64,000 nucleotides of DNA from NCBI GenBank assembly GCA_022385805.1, contig MU277675.1:41182-105181 (forward strand), given 5' to 3'. Source of the stretch: Pilatotrama ljubarskyi (taxonomy: Eukaryota; Basidiomycota; Agaricomycetes; Polyporales; Polyporaceae). Below are positions 36,317-47,274 of this stretch, piece by piece. The position numbers and the translations under genes were made by a program. Within the stretch, counting starts at the first letter, position 1. The number at the start of each line of letters is the position of its first letter. The notes under the pieces are model-generated. The model had not been told where the DNA came from. It made no database searches and was given only the letters and a program-made list of their open reading frames with translations.

Positions 36317-38042
36317 CACCACTTCCCCGCCATTCGTCCGACAGCCCAGACGAGGCCACCGCCGCCTATAGGCACGAGCAGCACCCACACGCCGACGTCC
36401 CAGATGAGCCGCCGCCCGAGTCTCCGCCGCTGAAGCGTCCGCTCCTTGCGCTGAAGGAGCTCGTCGTGGCGCGAGTCGCTCGGTTCGAGCCGGGCCGCCG
36501 GGTTAGGCGTCGTAGGCGGGATGACGATCGAGAGCGGCCGCCGGAAGTTGTGGATCGTGATGTGGAGGAGCGCTGACGAGTTGTGGCGGCGCGGTCAGTA
36601 CATCACTGATATATCGTGCAGTGAAAATGAATGGACGCACCTGGTATCGTGTATGTGCTGAGAAACGCGAGGATGAGGATGATGTCGCTGCCGACCCGCG
36701 TCATGGACGCCGGGAGGATTGACAGGCCAATAGTGATGAGATAGATGAGGACCTTGGATAGAGGGAAGTTGGTGGCGCGACGGATGGGGATAGGGATGGG
36801 TAACGCAGGCGTAGTGATTAGAATGGCGGGTATAGAAAGGAGCAGGGTTGCCGCGTTGAACGCTGCTACCGTTCTTTTCATGTCCACTGAAGGTATCGCC
36901 TGCAAGCCGATGCTCAATGAAGAACATTTCGCGGAGAAAAGAGATGCACATACTGTAGGTATGGACGCGTCGAAGAATGCGAGGGGTAAAACTGCTGCTA
37001 CAGCAATGGTCACGGAAAGGGCGGACAGCAACTTGAACGATTGCAACCGCCTAGGCTTCGGAGTCATTGGTTGCACGGTCCCTTTCAAGGATGCGTACAG
37101 GGGTACTGTCCACCAAGTACAGAAAGTGAACGCGATGGCCGCTGTGTTCCGAGTTAGGAGAACCTTGCATATGACAGGGGAACGCACTCACGTATTCCTT
37201 GCCATAATTTACCCAGGGTGGCAGTATCCGCGATAGGGATGAGCGTGCCCTCGGCATGCATGTACGCTGTACAGCTGAACCATGCTGCATAGGCGGTGAC
37301 AGATAGCCATGAGGCGTATTTGATGCCGCGGGAGTCGAGGGACCGTGCGGAGTATAGCGGGGCGATGAACGCCGCGAGCACAAGGGTAGTAATGAGCCTA
37401 GACGGGAGCGCGAGGACGTCCGGGAGGAACGGAAGTATACAGTCCACGGAGACTGGTACAGGAGCTTCAGGGAAGGTACGAGTGCGGAGAACGCGAAGGG
37501 GACGTACATCGGAGATACAGAGCGGCAACGAGCACCCTGAGCGAGCCCACGGACAGTCGCACGAGTTGCCTGAGAACCGCGCGCCTGCGCTCGTTGCCCC
37601 TTCCCCGCGCAAACGTTTCCAGCACGATCTCTTCCAAGTCCGACCGCCGGACATAGCGCGCGAGCATGTACCATATGTGCCGCGTGAACGCTGACAGCGC
37701 GGCGAATACCACGACCGTGAGCACGCCCCCCTTCTTCGATAAGCCCGCCTCGGGCACGAGGAGCGCGCCGAGCTTCAGGTACGGCGCGAGGAGGTAGAGG
37801 AAGACGGAGAGCGAGGAGAGGGGCGGGATGGGCGAGTTGCGGAGGCGCTCGAGCTGGAGGTCGGACTCCTCCTCCGTCTCGTCATCACTAGAGAAATCGA
37901 AGGAGGTGCTGTTCGGAGTTTCCTCCGCGTCGGGCACGAGGATGAGGGCGGCGGAGGAGTCGAACCCGTTGAGGGGCGACTGGCGGCCGGAGGCGAAGGA
38001 ATCCGAGCTCGTCGAAGAGCGCGGACTGCCGGTGGTAGGCAT
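36317..38042 (-). CDS. Polytopic membrane protein, possibly of the AAAP amino acid transporter fold
   Basis: The N-terminus is about 75 residues, Ser/acidic-rich and cytosolic (FDFSSDDETEEESDL). About ten hydrophobic helices follow, for example LSSLSVFLYLLAPYLKLGAL, KGGVLTVVVFAALSAFTRHI, LITTLVLAAFIAPLY, IAFTFCTWWTVPLYASLKGT, VTIAVAAVLPLAFFDA and VLIYLITIGLSILPASMTRV. The C-terminus is basic then hydrophobic (LIWDVGVWVLLVPIGGGGLV) and ends RMAGKW. The segment AFTFCTWWTVPLYASLKG resembles the central helix of AAAP permeases (Avt-type vacuolar transporters), but this is pattern memory only. At least four introns are visible (acceptor at about 36553; others near 36640-37230 and 37480-37520). Substrate unknown. 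Confidence 0.62.
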
Positions 38043-38662
38043 GGCTAGTAGTTACGATGAAGAGCTACAGATTGGCGGCTACAGAGCGTAGAATGCTGAA
38101 TTCCAGAGGCCAGGAGATAGAGATGAGGGCGAAATGAGCGGAAAGGGAGCAGCTGCAGAGCCAGCCTGCGCGGGGACAGCGCTGTCTGGAGCGTCAGGGT
38201 CGGAGAATAGGGGAGAAAGAGAGAGTCAAGCTCGGGGCAGGAGTGGCAGGAGCAGGAGCACGCACTCGCAGAACCCGACAAGCCCAAATATTCATTCCAT
38301 CGCGCGCGGCAACTGCGCAGAGCCCAGAGCTTGGCGCGGACCCGGCGGTCCCAGGGGGCCGCGGAGTCGCCGTGGGACCCGAGTCGCACCCCGCAATCTA
38401 ATCAGCGCGACTATTACTAGGGACACCCATCACATCTCTGACGGTCAATCCATGATTGAGGAGAACTGACTCCGCATTTCGACGATGTTGTCCAAGCATT
38501 CTACTCTTGCCACAAGAAGACTGGCGGCATACAAGAATAGTCCGGTGAGAGCTGATACCAGTTCTGTATACAGTGCAATATTTTCTCATGGGATTCTAAG
38601 ACACAGCTGGCACAATACGGCATACACGACCGGAGTGCAGGGGCCGGGTGAGCGAATCGACA
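38043..38662. other. Intergenic region upstream of the membrane-protein gene
   Basis: This is the promoter of the gene starting at 38042 and the 3' flank of the P450. A GC-rich open frame (38134-38469, +) shows no domain. Nothing else is seen. Confidence 0.5.
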
Positions 38663-40801
38663 TTACTCAGGACTTGACCCCTTCTCGCGGGAACCAAGTA
38701 TCAAGGCCACTGCCTCGGCAGACCGAGCCTTGATTGTACACCGGCCATCCTCTGGGTATCTAAGAATAAGGCAAGCCCACGGTTGAGCACTCCATATGCC
38801 GAGGATCGCAGGTGCCAGGACGTACGAGAGGAACCCATGCGAGGGCTCGTATTTGACCTGTACGGGGCGTCCATTCTCGTCCAGTGGGGGACCTATATCG
38901 AAGACGTGCAGTACACACGCCGCTGTGAGGAACAGCGCTGCATCCGCGAAGTACCGTCCTGGACAGATCCTATGCCAGCCAGCACATCGTGAGCACCTAC
39001 CTGACGCAGCGTGTCGGCCAAATATGACTTACCTCCTGCCGGATCCGAAGACGAGCGTGGTCGGGTCCAACACGTCCGGGTTCAGCTTCCCGTCGCGTAT
39101 AAACCGCTCCGGGCGGAACTCGTCGGGTTCTGCAAACATTTGTGGATCGTGCATGCAAGCCCTCATAGCACCCATGTCTCAGCGTATGACGTCTGACATT
39201 TTCAACGAAACGGACACGTACCAGACATTGGGCACAACGGTCGTTCGAGCCGGGATGATGTACCCGTTCAACTCATCGTCCTCCATGGTGTAGTGCGCAA
39301 TGCTGAGCGGAGCCACGTTGTGCCATCGCAAGGCTTCCTTGACGATTGCGTTCACGTAGACTAGCGCATCACGGTCCTCAAAGTCAGGGAGGCGGTTGGG
39401 CCCAACAACAGCTGCCAGCTCCGCCTGGGCCTTCTTCTGGACTTCGGGATTGAGCGAGAGGCCGAGGAAGAGCCCCTCCATGCTGGAGAACGTCTTTTGT
39501 GCATACTGGTGAGTAGGCGGCGTCCAGCGAAGTCCAGGTACGCACAGTGTCGGAGCCTCCTGCGGAGAAAGCCCGCTTCAATGTGAGGAGAAATTCCTGA
39601 TAAGTTTTCAACAGACTTGCCTTCGACAATGATCGCGGCGACATCTCTGGCGATCTGCTCCTCGTCTTCGGCCTGACCCGGTTCCTGTGAGGCGATTCTG
39701 CTCACTAGATCTGCCACAATAGAGGGAAGGTCCACGGGTTGCGTCTGTCCCCGCGTTCCCATTGGTTCGCTCAATCTGACACATATCACAGCACGAATTC
39801 GCCAGGGATCAACTCACCGCCTTCGCTCTAGCTTCCGAGAACGGCGTGTTTAGCATGTACTGACTCGGGCCAGTTGCCTGTGCCAGCAGTTCGTGAAAGC
39901 CCGCCCCAGGAAACCATGACGGCAGATGTTGCAAGATCGGGAAGTGCTGGAGCAGGAACTGGACGGAGACGGTAATGGCGGAGGCCGATGAACGCATCAT
40001 CCACTATGGAGATAAGTCCATCATCTTCTCCAGCCACGTCGATGCCGTATGTGATTTTCAAAGTCGTTGCGACGACGTTGCTGTTCCCGCATGGATGAGT
40101 AGGTATGGTAGGCTTACTGTGAAGTGACGGTGTGCTCACTATCGCAAGAGTTGCTGAAGCTTATGAGGCTTCTCGAGCAGCTTCACAAGGAACTCGTGGA
40201 CAAGTGCTCGTTGCACCGGCCGGTAGCTCGGGACCCTCCCTGGATGGAAGTGCTGCCACAGCATACGCCTGTGACGTCTCCACGCCAGTCCGTACGGCAT
40301 GAACGCGAAGTTGAACGAATGTCCCGTGCTGTGATGTGCAGACCCCAGTCAGTATCACCACAGGCTGGGTCCTGAAAGCGTCGACGCACAGCGGTACCAA
40401 CGGCGTCGTCGCCCTGTCGGCCGTGTTTGCCGAGTGCTTCTCAAGAAACTCGAATATGGTGGCCGGGCTTCCCAAGACAACCATCGGCTTTCCGAGCGTC
40501 TCGAGGTACACGATGTCGCCTTGACGCAGGAGTAATCAGTGCAGCTCTCAATCGCACGGCCAGAGAGACTTGGACACGCACCAAACCTCGCCGTTAGGTC
40601 GCGGTATCCGAGCCATGGCTTCCACACTGGCACATCGAGCATGTTCCCGATGATAGGCAGCCGCTTGGGTCCGGGAGGAAGTGGCCGGCCGCGGGCGCGC
40701 GCACGCCATTCGACAACCGAGCGTAGATACAGCAGCAGTAGGATCAGTATAGCGAAAGCGCAGGGCACCTTCAGGAATGAAAACAATGCATCGTGTTCCA
40801 T
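38663..40801 (-). CDS. Cytochrome P450 monooxygenase
   Basis: This is a complete microsomal P450. ATG at 40801 begins a membrane anchor (VPCAFAILILLLLYLRSVVE) followed by the Pro-rich hinge (RPLPPGPKRLPIIGN). The C-helix block is AFMPYGLAWRRHRRMLWQHF. The K-helix ExxR lies in VKEALRWHNVAP, the meander is PDEFRPERF, and the haem loop is FGSGRRICPGRYFADAA with the axial Cys. The last exon ends YPEDGRCTIKARS and GSREKGSSPE. Around ten short introns; key junctions used were the one before GHSFNFAFMPYG (about 40340-40400), the one splitting RR|ICPG (about 38965-39030) and the last one before YPEDGR. Family numbering cannot be given without a search; the style resembles basidiomycete secondary-metabolism P450s such as CYP5150 or CYP512. 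A broken relative lies directly upstream. Confidence 0.9.
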
Positions 40802-41289
40802 GGGTACGCACCAACAGCACCGGGGGTGTGAGCAGTGCAGAGTTCAGCCTCGAGCAGGGCTTAAAGGATAAGGCGTCTCAACCCGTGGCATAGAGTTACC
40901 CCACGGTTCTTGGATGCAACTTCTGACCCTACAACCTTGCACATCCTCGTCTGGGCAATAGATCGGCCCTGGGTGGAAGAGCCCCACTATTACTACTGTA
41001 ATGGTGCGGCTCATACAAGGAACTTGACCCTCTCACGCTCTCGTCAGTCGCTCTACAGGGATGGGGATCGTAGCTTGATATAGCGGATGGGCTCGGAGAA
41101 GCGCAGAATCGAACCTGCTTTGACTCGGCTTCGATTGGCAGCTCGAGGGGGCTCGGCAATGTAGGCATCCTGAACTTACTGCCGTGCTTGGAAGTCCGTT
41201 GGACCTAGAGTCTGAGAGAGAATTAGCCAATGATCAACGAAGTTGACCTTTCTTCGCGTTCGTCCTCGTCGTTACATGCTGTACATTGC
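40802..41289. other. Intergenic region between P450 and P450 remnant
   Basis: This is the promoter of the intact P450, transcribed leftwards. I searched all frames for the missing exons of the adjacent P450 remnant and saw none, so the remnant is truncated rather than split. Confidence 0.5.
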
Positions 41290-41751
41290 CTACCATAGGG
41301 CCCGGCCAGCACCATATAGGTCAGCTCGCCCCGAGCCTGGAGTGAGTATGCAAGCAAACAGCGGCAGCAGCGGAGAGTATGTTCTGTCGGACGTGTTCGC
41401 AGATCGCTTCTCGAGGAACTCGAACATGACGCTCGGGTTTCCGAGCACGATGATAGGCTGACCGAACGTCTCATGGTAAACGATCTCACCTGAAAATCAG
41501 ACTCAGCACGTTCGAGTACGAAGCAGGACACCGGACGGCACCTACGGAATTGCGCGGTGAGGTTGCGAAAGCCGTACCCCGGTTTCCACCTCGGTACACT
41601 GAACGGGTTCCCGATCAGCGCAAGTCGGGGCCTGGAGGCAGGGGCCGTCCCTGAGCGCATGCTCTCCAAGTAGCGACGCAGCGGAGGTAGAGTAACACCA
41701 TAACGATATAATGAAAGCGTATGGAACGTTCAAGATCGGAGGCTGGTGCAT
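41290..41751 (-). pseudogene. Truncated, frameshifted 5' fragment of a second cytochrome P450
   Basis: Only the first exons of a P450 remain. Blocks alignable to the neighbouring intact P450 are NVPYAFII, then in another frame LLYLRCVATWRA and RPLPPGP, then in a third frame LIGNPFSVPRWKPGYGFRNL, then after an intron GEIVYHETFGQPIIVLGNP and MFEFLEKRSANTSDR. At least two frameshifts separate these blocks, and nothing matching the C-helix, K-helix or haem loop follows. Order and similarity (the neighbour has EFLEKHSANTADR) point to a tandem duplicate that lost its 3' part. A sequencing error could explain one frameshift but not the missing 3' exons. Confidence 0.82.
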
Positions 41752-41929
41752 GGTCGACAGTCGCTAAGTGCTAAAGTTGGTGAACGGCGATTGTGCAGAG
41801 ATGAGTGGCGCATTGAGTAGACGTAATATAGGTGCTAGGCAAGTCGAGCCGCTAGCCAGGTGCAGGAAGTACATACCTACATGAAGTGAGGTATGAGCAA
41901 TCATACAAAGACGATACCTACGTACCAAG

Positions 41930-43577
41930 TCACACAGACAACGATGGATTGTAGTATATACGCCTCGTCCAACGGCGTCTACGCGTCATGCTCCCTGCAC
42001 TCTTCCATTCTTCGAGAGGGTACGGATGCGGGTCAAGCCAGGCGTCGTTCGTATACACCCATCCCCCTGCACAAGAATTTGAGCGACCTGAGAGGTCATA
42101 TGAACAGCATACACCCATCGCACCTTCGTCAGCCCCTTCCGGGCCAGCCCAAGAACCCTCCAGATCGGGGCGCCAGTCTTCCGTCTCAACAAAGTACCAC
42201 CCCGGGCCCAAAGAGAATGTGAGGTTGCTGCTGCAAAAGTAGAATATTAAACCTAGTTCGCGGATTCCGAAGCGTCAAGCACATCGAGAGGAACGTACTA
42301 ACCTAACCTCGCTGGTGCCGTCACCGGGCACGCCGCTCCATCCGTCTCGCCCACGGGTCCACGCCTTGCGCTCCCCAGGCTTCAGGTGCGTCTTGCTCCA
42401 CGACCCTTCTGTCTTAGACTTCTCTTCGGAACTGTTTGTTGTCCCCGGGGCCCAGCGTTCGTTCTCCCACAGCTCCACCTCCCGGAGCTCCGTCCGCCAG
42501 TGTTTGTCTTCGAGGTTATCATCGTCGACCACGCGTAAGGCACGGGAACGCCACCCATTCAGCAGAGGACAGAGTCCGGATTGGATAGCCGGTATGAGTG
42601 AGTGCTGCGTGAACGGATGGGTGACAAGGAACGGAAGCAATCCGAGGACGAGGCACGTGGCACGCATTGGCAGCGCGTTTACAGCGAGGATCATGAGCAA
42701 GAAGGTGGCCAGAACTATGGAGAGGATGGTTGCCATATACGGTGAAGAGTACGTGAAGTAAGGCACCCATATCACCGCAAAATCATGGGCGTCGGACCTG
42801 AGAGGGTGTGCAAAGGCGTCAACGAGTCAGCGGAAAGGTGAGTGACGTCTGGTAGTGCTTACACTGCGCCCATGAGGTTTTGAATGGCTTGTAGATTGGC
42901 CAGCCATTCCGCGCTACCTTCGCTGGGTTGAGTTGGAGGTGCGGGCTGCGTCACCTTGGGCGGTAGAGCATCAAGATTCTCTCCTTTACGTATCGCCGGG
43001 TGTGTGCCGAGAAGGACGCCTAGAATGACGACATGGGGTATTAGAAGTACAAGCCGCGGGAAGTAGCCTACAATAATGAGGTCGTTAGAAAGCGCTGGGT
43101 GTATAGCGGAAGTACGGAAGTTCCCTTACACAGGAAAGCGTAAGCGGCCATCCACACGAGGGTATACTTCCAGCTCCTCTTCCAAAGAATGATCTCCTCA
43201 ATACGATCCTGGAGCCAGAAGATAGGACCACTCTTCGCAACAAACCTTCGGAAGTTGGTAGTAGTGATAGGAATGGATAGCGGGTCCCTTGTGCTGAGGA
43301 GGCGCGGGGTACCCTGCTTTACGCCGTACATTCGTGGGACGGCGGGCGCATTAGAAGGCAACTGGAGAGCAGAGGTGAGAAGCATAGAGGTAATGTTAGA
43401 ACCGGCTTTCGTCGGCGACAAGGGTGTCGTCGCGGTCGTAGTACCTCGTACAGGCGAGTGTTCTGGACGAGGGAGAGACGTGATCACTTTGGGCGCAGGA
43501 CGAACGTCATGATTGGATTGGTCCGAGCGGAGGCGCGTAGCATAAGGAGGCACCTCGACGTAGTCTAGGGTGGCCAT
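41930..43577 (-). CDS. Pex24p/dysferlin-domain peroxin (Pex30-Pex32 type ER/peroxisome membrane protein)
   Basis: Pex28-Pex32 family proteins sit at ER-peroxisome contacts and control peroxisome number. ATG at 43577 (MATLDYVEVPPYATRL) starts a disordered N-terminus. Then come PIFWLQDRIEEIILWKRSWK, the membrane block YTLVWMAAYAFLC joined to YFPRLVLLIPHVVVLGVLL, and later YMATILSIVLATFLLMILAV plus a helix containing TCLVLGLLPFLVTHP. The C-terminal DysF domain has the inner part REVELWENERWAPG with RDGWSGVP and the outer part LGPGWYFVETEDWRPDLEGS, then GWVYTNDAWLDP, ending MTRRRRWTRRIYYNPSLSV. Introns include one at about 43065-43125, one at about 42778-42860 and two flanking the outer DysF part. 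Which yeast paralogue it matches cannot be told. Confidence 0.87.
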
Positions 43578-44291
43578 CGCGGATGACCTCTGCCGCAGCG
43601 GGGGTGCGAGTGAACTGGAGAGTGTGTTGTGATATACGACCCGGTCGAGAGTGGCTCGATTTGCGCGTACGTGCTATACAGCAGACGAAACTGCGACATC
43701 GTATGCTTGAGTCCTTGTCGATTACAGAGTCGCTAGTAGAACAGGTGACGTACCGTAAACTGCTCAGCTGTCACAACGACCCTCTGGCAAGTAGTGGCTG
43801 AAGTGCGAGCTTCGGGTGAGTCGGGCAAAGTCCTTGTCACGATGCTAGGTGTAGAGGATGATAGGCCGAAAGGGTTGGCATCCGTTGAATCAAAGCAGTC
43901 TCGCAAGCCCAGTCTCAGAATACACTCCGAGCGGAGTCGGAGGCTCTCGCACAGTGGTGAATTGCGACGAATTGTTCAAACCATGGCAGCTGCTGGCCAG
44001 GAGCATGTGATTGGGGTGAAGCAAAGCGCTCGAGCGCCCCCTGCAGGCGCCCGTGAACCGTGCTTGCTTGCCAATTGCTTGCTCTTACCATCCAGTCCCC
44101 AGGTTTTCGAAGGACGTTCACAGCGAAGTCCTCGCACTCGCCATCGCTGGCTGTTGCAAGCCCCCTTCACCCGGACTTCAGGTGGCACTCAGGCTACTAC
44201 AAAGCTTTTGCCTAGTATCGCCAACTCTATGGACGCCTCCCGGTGTTGAAGCGTCTCGCGCCCGAAGTCTTTGAACAATCACGGCTGCTGC
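43578..44291. other. Divergent promoter region between peroxin and LYR genes
   Basis: This 714-bp stretch has open frames on both strands (for example 43794-44249 +) with no domain signal. The two flanking genes point away from it. Confidence 0.5.
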
Positions 44292-45709
44292 ATGGCCGTG
44301 CCACTTCCTACGCTTGAGTCTCTCGCGCATCGAGCTCGTCTTGCCGCACTCATCTCGGAACTCCGACCCGCGAAATTTGACGCTCCTCTAACGAGGCTGC
44401 CAGCACATCGCATTCCAACGCTATGGACCCTCTACCGGGGAATCATGCGCGATGCGCCCACAGATATTGTACGTGTATCCGGCTCTGTTGGTTAACTGCA
44501 GGGCATACCCCATCGGCGCACCTAGCATCCAATACTGGGACGAGGCTAATACTTGCGCTTAAATGTCAAGATCAGGTCTCATATGCGAGGGTTCTTTCAC
44601 GCACGTAAAGGCATGCGTGAGCAAGGTGATGTCACTCGCGAGCTCAAAAAGGCGTACCAGGTCTGCTCGAAACACCATGCCATCTCCTCTACGGGCTGGC
44701 TCATAGTCTGCGTCTTTTCTAGCGGTGGGAAGTATTTAGGAAGGTCAAGGAAGGTGACAGGCATTTTGAGGCTGTCTGTATGCGCTACAGCAGAATGATC
44801 GAAGGCGCAGCCTTGCAAGAGAGAGCCGAGCGCGTCTACCAGGAAGAACTCGTAAGTCCATGTTGTCACGCTGTTCGTTCAACTAACTCATCCGGTCACT
44901 TTTTCTGTAGGCATGGTACGAACGCATGCGGACCCGTCCCATCGTCACTGGCGCATTCCACAAGCCCTCATTGTTCAATAAACCTCTGCCGCGCCTTCGG
45001 CCACAGCCCTTGCATATCACCGGTATGATTGTCTCGCGGCGGAAGGCGCGCTTCCGCAGAATGGTCAGACACGAAATGCTGCAGGATCAAGTTCAGCTCC
45101 TGCAGGCAGAGCACACCTTCGAGTCAGGGCTGGCTAAGAGGGTGAAGGACCGTTCTTTTGAGCCGGCGTTTACCAGTGATTTCGCGAGCTGGCGTGCGTA
45201 TCACCGCTGTCCTATGTGAGATGCCCGTTCTAACGAGCTGGTCCGCAGGCGCTCCGATCAACGATGACTTCAAGGCGATAGCGGAATGTAACAGACGTGA
45301 ACGTGTGCGGGTGAACACGCCCTATCCTCCCGAGCTGCTTGAGCAGATCAAGGCCGCGCGGCGCGAGAAGATCGCTAACAAAACGCGCGAGCGAGAGCGC
45401 GAGCGGCGGGGGGAGATGACGAACCGGCTGCTCAAGCAGATGCGCCAGAGCCCGCCGGCCCACCGACTCGTGCACATGTCGGAAAGGCGTAGGCGCATGG
45501 ACGCGATCGCCCGTGGTGCAAGCGAGGTGGGGTACGTGGGCAAGGTGAAACGTGCGTTGGGCTTCAAGTTGCGGGACCCGAACGCTTGGAAGGTCGAGCT
45601 CGGCAACCCGGAGAACAAGGAGGTCTTAGACAGGATGGCCGAGGAGATCGAAAAAGAGAACGCTCGGCGTAGGCTTGAGGCCCCTGACCTCGAGGCGAGT
45701 GCATCGTGA
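44292..45709 (+). CDS. LYR-motif (Complex1_LYR-type) mitochondrial protein with long C-terminal extension
   Basis: LYR proteins are small mitochondrial helical proteins that bind acyl-ACP and act in Fe-S, respiratory-complex or mitoribosome assembly. Five exons (44292-44468, 44571-44660, 44723-44851, 44911-45193, 45249-45709) close to 379 aa. The LYR fold is HRIPTLWTLYRGIMRDAPTD, IRSHMRGFFHARKG and TRELKKAYQ, with the L-Y-R tripeptide and downstream basic residues. A further 300 mostly basic, helical residues follow (AWYERMRTRPIVTGAFHKPS, ARFRRMVRHEMLQDQVQLLQ, ERERERRGEMTNRLLKQ). This is far longer than ordinary LYR proteins of about 100 aa and suggests an RNA-rich partner such as the mitoribosome, which is inference. 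The first in-frame ATG is used; the N-terminus lacks an obvious presequence. Confidence 0.8.
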
Positions 45710-46319
45710 ATAGGCGTTGATGAAGTGTATGTAATGGAACGTGCATTCTCTACTAATGACGAGCACATCCCACTCACAGCACGGGGAACTCGATACAGCG
45801 GCGCGTCGAACGCAGATGAGGGATCGACGACGTCGACGTTCAGCGGATTGTATTCGAGTATACCTGGTCATTTTCCCGCAGTGCAGTCTCACTTCCCAAT
45901 AATGGACCGCGATGGCAATAAATGTGCCGTTGTGGCATTCCGGAGTCTGAGACTGTTGCGCATGTTGCTGTCGGTACAGAACCTTAGCGCTTGGCGTCTG
46001 CGAGACATCGATGGAGGTCGTGTATCTGATATCAGCTAGAACCGTCTCGTCGGCAAGTGTCTCGACAATCGCACGCGACGAGCTGGAACAGCCCAATATG
46101 GTGGAGCGATGACCATATTGGGGAGCATTGGTGTTGTGGGTCCACCACCGGGGAGGTTTGACATCACCATGACGCATCGCCCCTCTTCACCCGTATAAGA
46201 GTCGAGTCGCCAGCCATGGCTGCACAACAAACACATTCACGACCTGCACGAACGTCCATCCTATTCTCATCGTGTCACCCTTGTCATCTAACTCGCTCTC
46301 TACTACCATCATCACCGAC
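45710..46319. other. Intergenic region between LYR gene and 110-aa gene
   Basis: This 610-bp stretch contains the 3' UTR of the LYR gene and the promoter of the next gene. Minus-strand open frames overlapping the LYR 3' end (45777-45322, 46177-45626) are shadows. Confidence 0.5.
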
Positions 46320-46710
46320 ATGTCGAGCATCCGCCGCCACGATCTCGCCGACCGTGCGAACCTTACCGAGGAGGCGACCACGTTCAAGAAGCCCTACCAG
46401 ACGGTAGACCGCCCGCCCGTCACTGAGCGGGACATTCACGAGGAGTACATGCAGGACCCTCCTCATGTGAGTACTGCGTCTCTCGCTCTTTCTTCGTCCT
46501 TACTGACGGATCATCCGCGTTCAGAACCTGCCTACTCAGCCTAACACTGACCGCAAGTCAAGAGGCTTGAAGGAGGGCGCGCAGGAGGAGACCGACCCTA
46601 AGCAGGACGGCGTCCTCGGCGACGAGTCCATTGGCAAAGTGCAGAAGCAATCCGCGTTGGAGACGCTTACGACGGAGAGCTCCGTTCACCCAGGCAACCC
46701 TTCGTCATGA
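46320..46710 (+). CDS. Hypothetical hydrophilic protein (110 aa)
   Basis: Two exons (46320-46466 and 46525-46710) join in phase 0. The protein is hydrophilic and predicted disordered, without signal peptide, Cys pairs or membrane span: SSIRRHDLADRANLTEEATT, PYQTVDRPPVTERDIHEEYM, then LKEGAQEETDPKQDGVLGDE and ALETLTTESSVHPGNPSS. The clean intron, GC-rich coding bias and spacing to neighbours support a real gene. The composition (Glu, Asp, Lys, Gln, Gly, few hydrophobics) resembles stress hydrophilins, but no family is recognised. Confidence 0.75.
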
Positions 46711-47066
46711 ACCCATGGATTTGGACGCTGTTGGAAGGACTGTAACATTGTACTATTAGACATGAATGCATGAACAAGCCGATGCTGATGCTGGATGCAA
46801 CTGCGCATTACAGTACCATGAATGTGCCATATCAGTGCTTCGGCTGACAGTGATGACACGTCGTATGTCATACTCCCTAGGTTCAATGAAGTTCCGTGAC
46901 CGCTGCGAAACTTTTAACGGGTAGAGGAAAGGATGCTCTCAAAGCCGAATATTCGCGACTTCACCGGTTTACGTCCATTTGCACAATAAGTACTGTACTG
47001 TTCGCATAACATGCCGTGCCGTGGGATGGAACGACGATGAGCAAAAATAACAACTCTCACACAAAC
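46711..47066. other. Intergenic region before tRNA-Gly
   Basis: This 356-bp stretch is the 3' flank of the 110-aa gene and of the tRNA. It holds a copy of AGTACTGTACT (46989-46999) and an A-run that is the Pol III terminator on the minus strand. Confidence 0.55.
47043..47047 (-). terminator. RNA polymerase III T-run terminator of tRNA-Gly
   Basis: Five A on the plus strand read as TTTTT on the minus strand, about 20 nt beyond the 3' end of the tRNA. This is the normal Pol III stop signal. Confidence 0.75.
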
Positions 47067-47137
47067 TGCATTAAGGGGGAATCGAACCCCCGGCGGGTCG
47101 ATGGCAACGACCCAGGTTACCACTACCCCATTAATGC
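47067..47137 (-). tRNA. tRNA-Gly (anticodon GCC), intronless
   Basis: The minus strand folds as a complete cloverleaf. The acceptor stem is GCATTAA paired with TTAATGC (47137-47131 with 47074-47068), with discriminator A at 47067. The D arm contains GGGGTAGTGGTAA. The anticodon stem GGTCG/CGACC encloses loop TTGCCAT with anticodon GCC. The T arm is CGGGG-GTTCGAT-CCCCC-like and contains the B box GGTTCGATTCC. The length of 71 nt is normal for tRNA-Gly. It lies head-to-head with U2 snRNA, about 137 bp away. Confidence 0.96.
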
Positions 47138-47247
47138 TTACAGCAAAGAGAGTAATCACACATGACATATACAGCCCAGGGAGTCCTGAACTGTTCCGAA
47201 CCAGAGAGAGCCAAACAGACGCTTGGTCCGTGCGCCCTCCCCGAAGG

Positions 47248-47255
47248 TATATAAG
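47248..47255 (+). promoter_or_regulatory. TATA box of the U2 snRNA gene
   Basis: TATATAAG lies about 27-30 nt before the expected 5' end of U2, the right distance for a Pol II TATA box. Confidence 0.7.
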
Positions 47256-47274
47256 GCTCGTCTCGACATTTTCG

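Noticed and set aside
24000..41751. Tyrosinase plus P450s as a biosynthetic cluster
   Set aside because: They are separated by about 12 kb of housekeeping genes (Rad60-like, GCFC, homeodomain, transporter-like) and no synthase gene is present.
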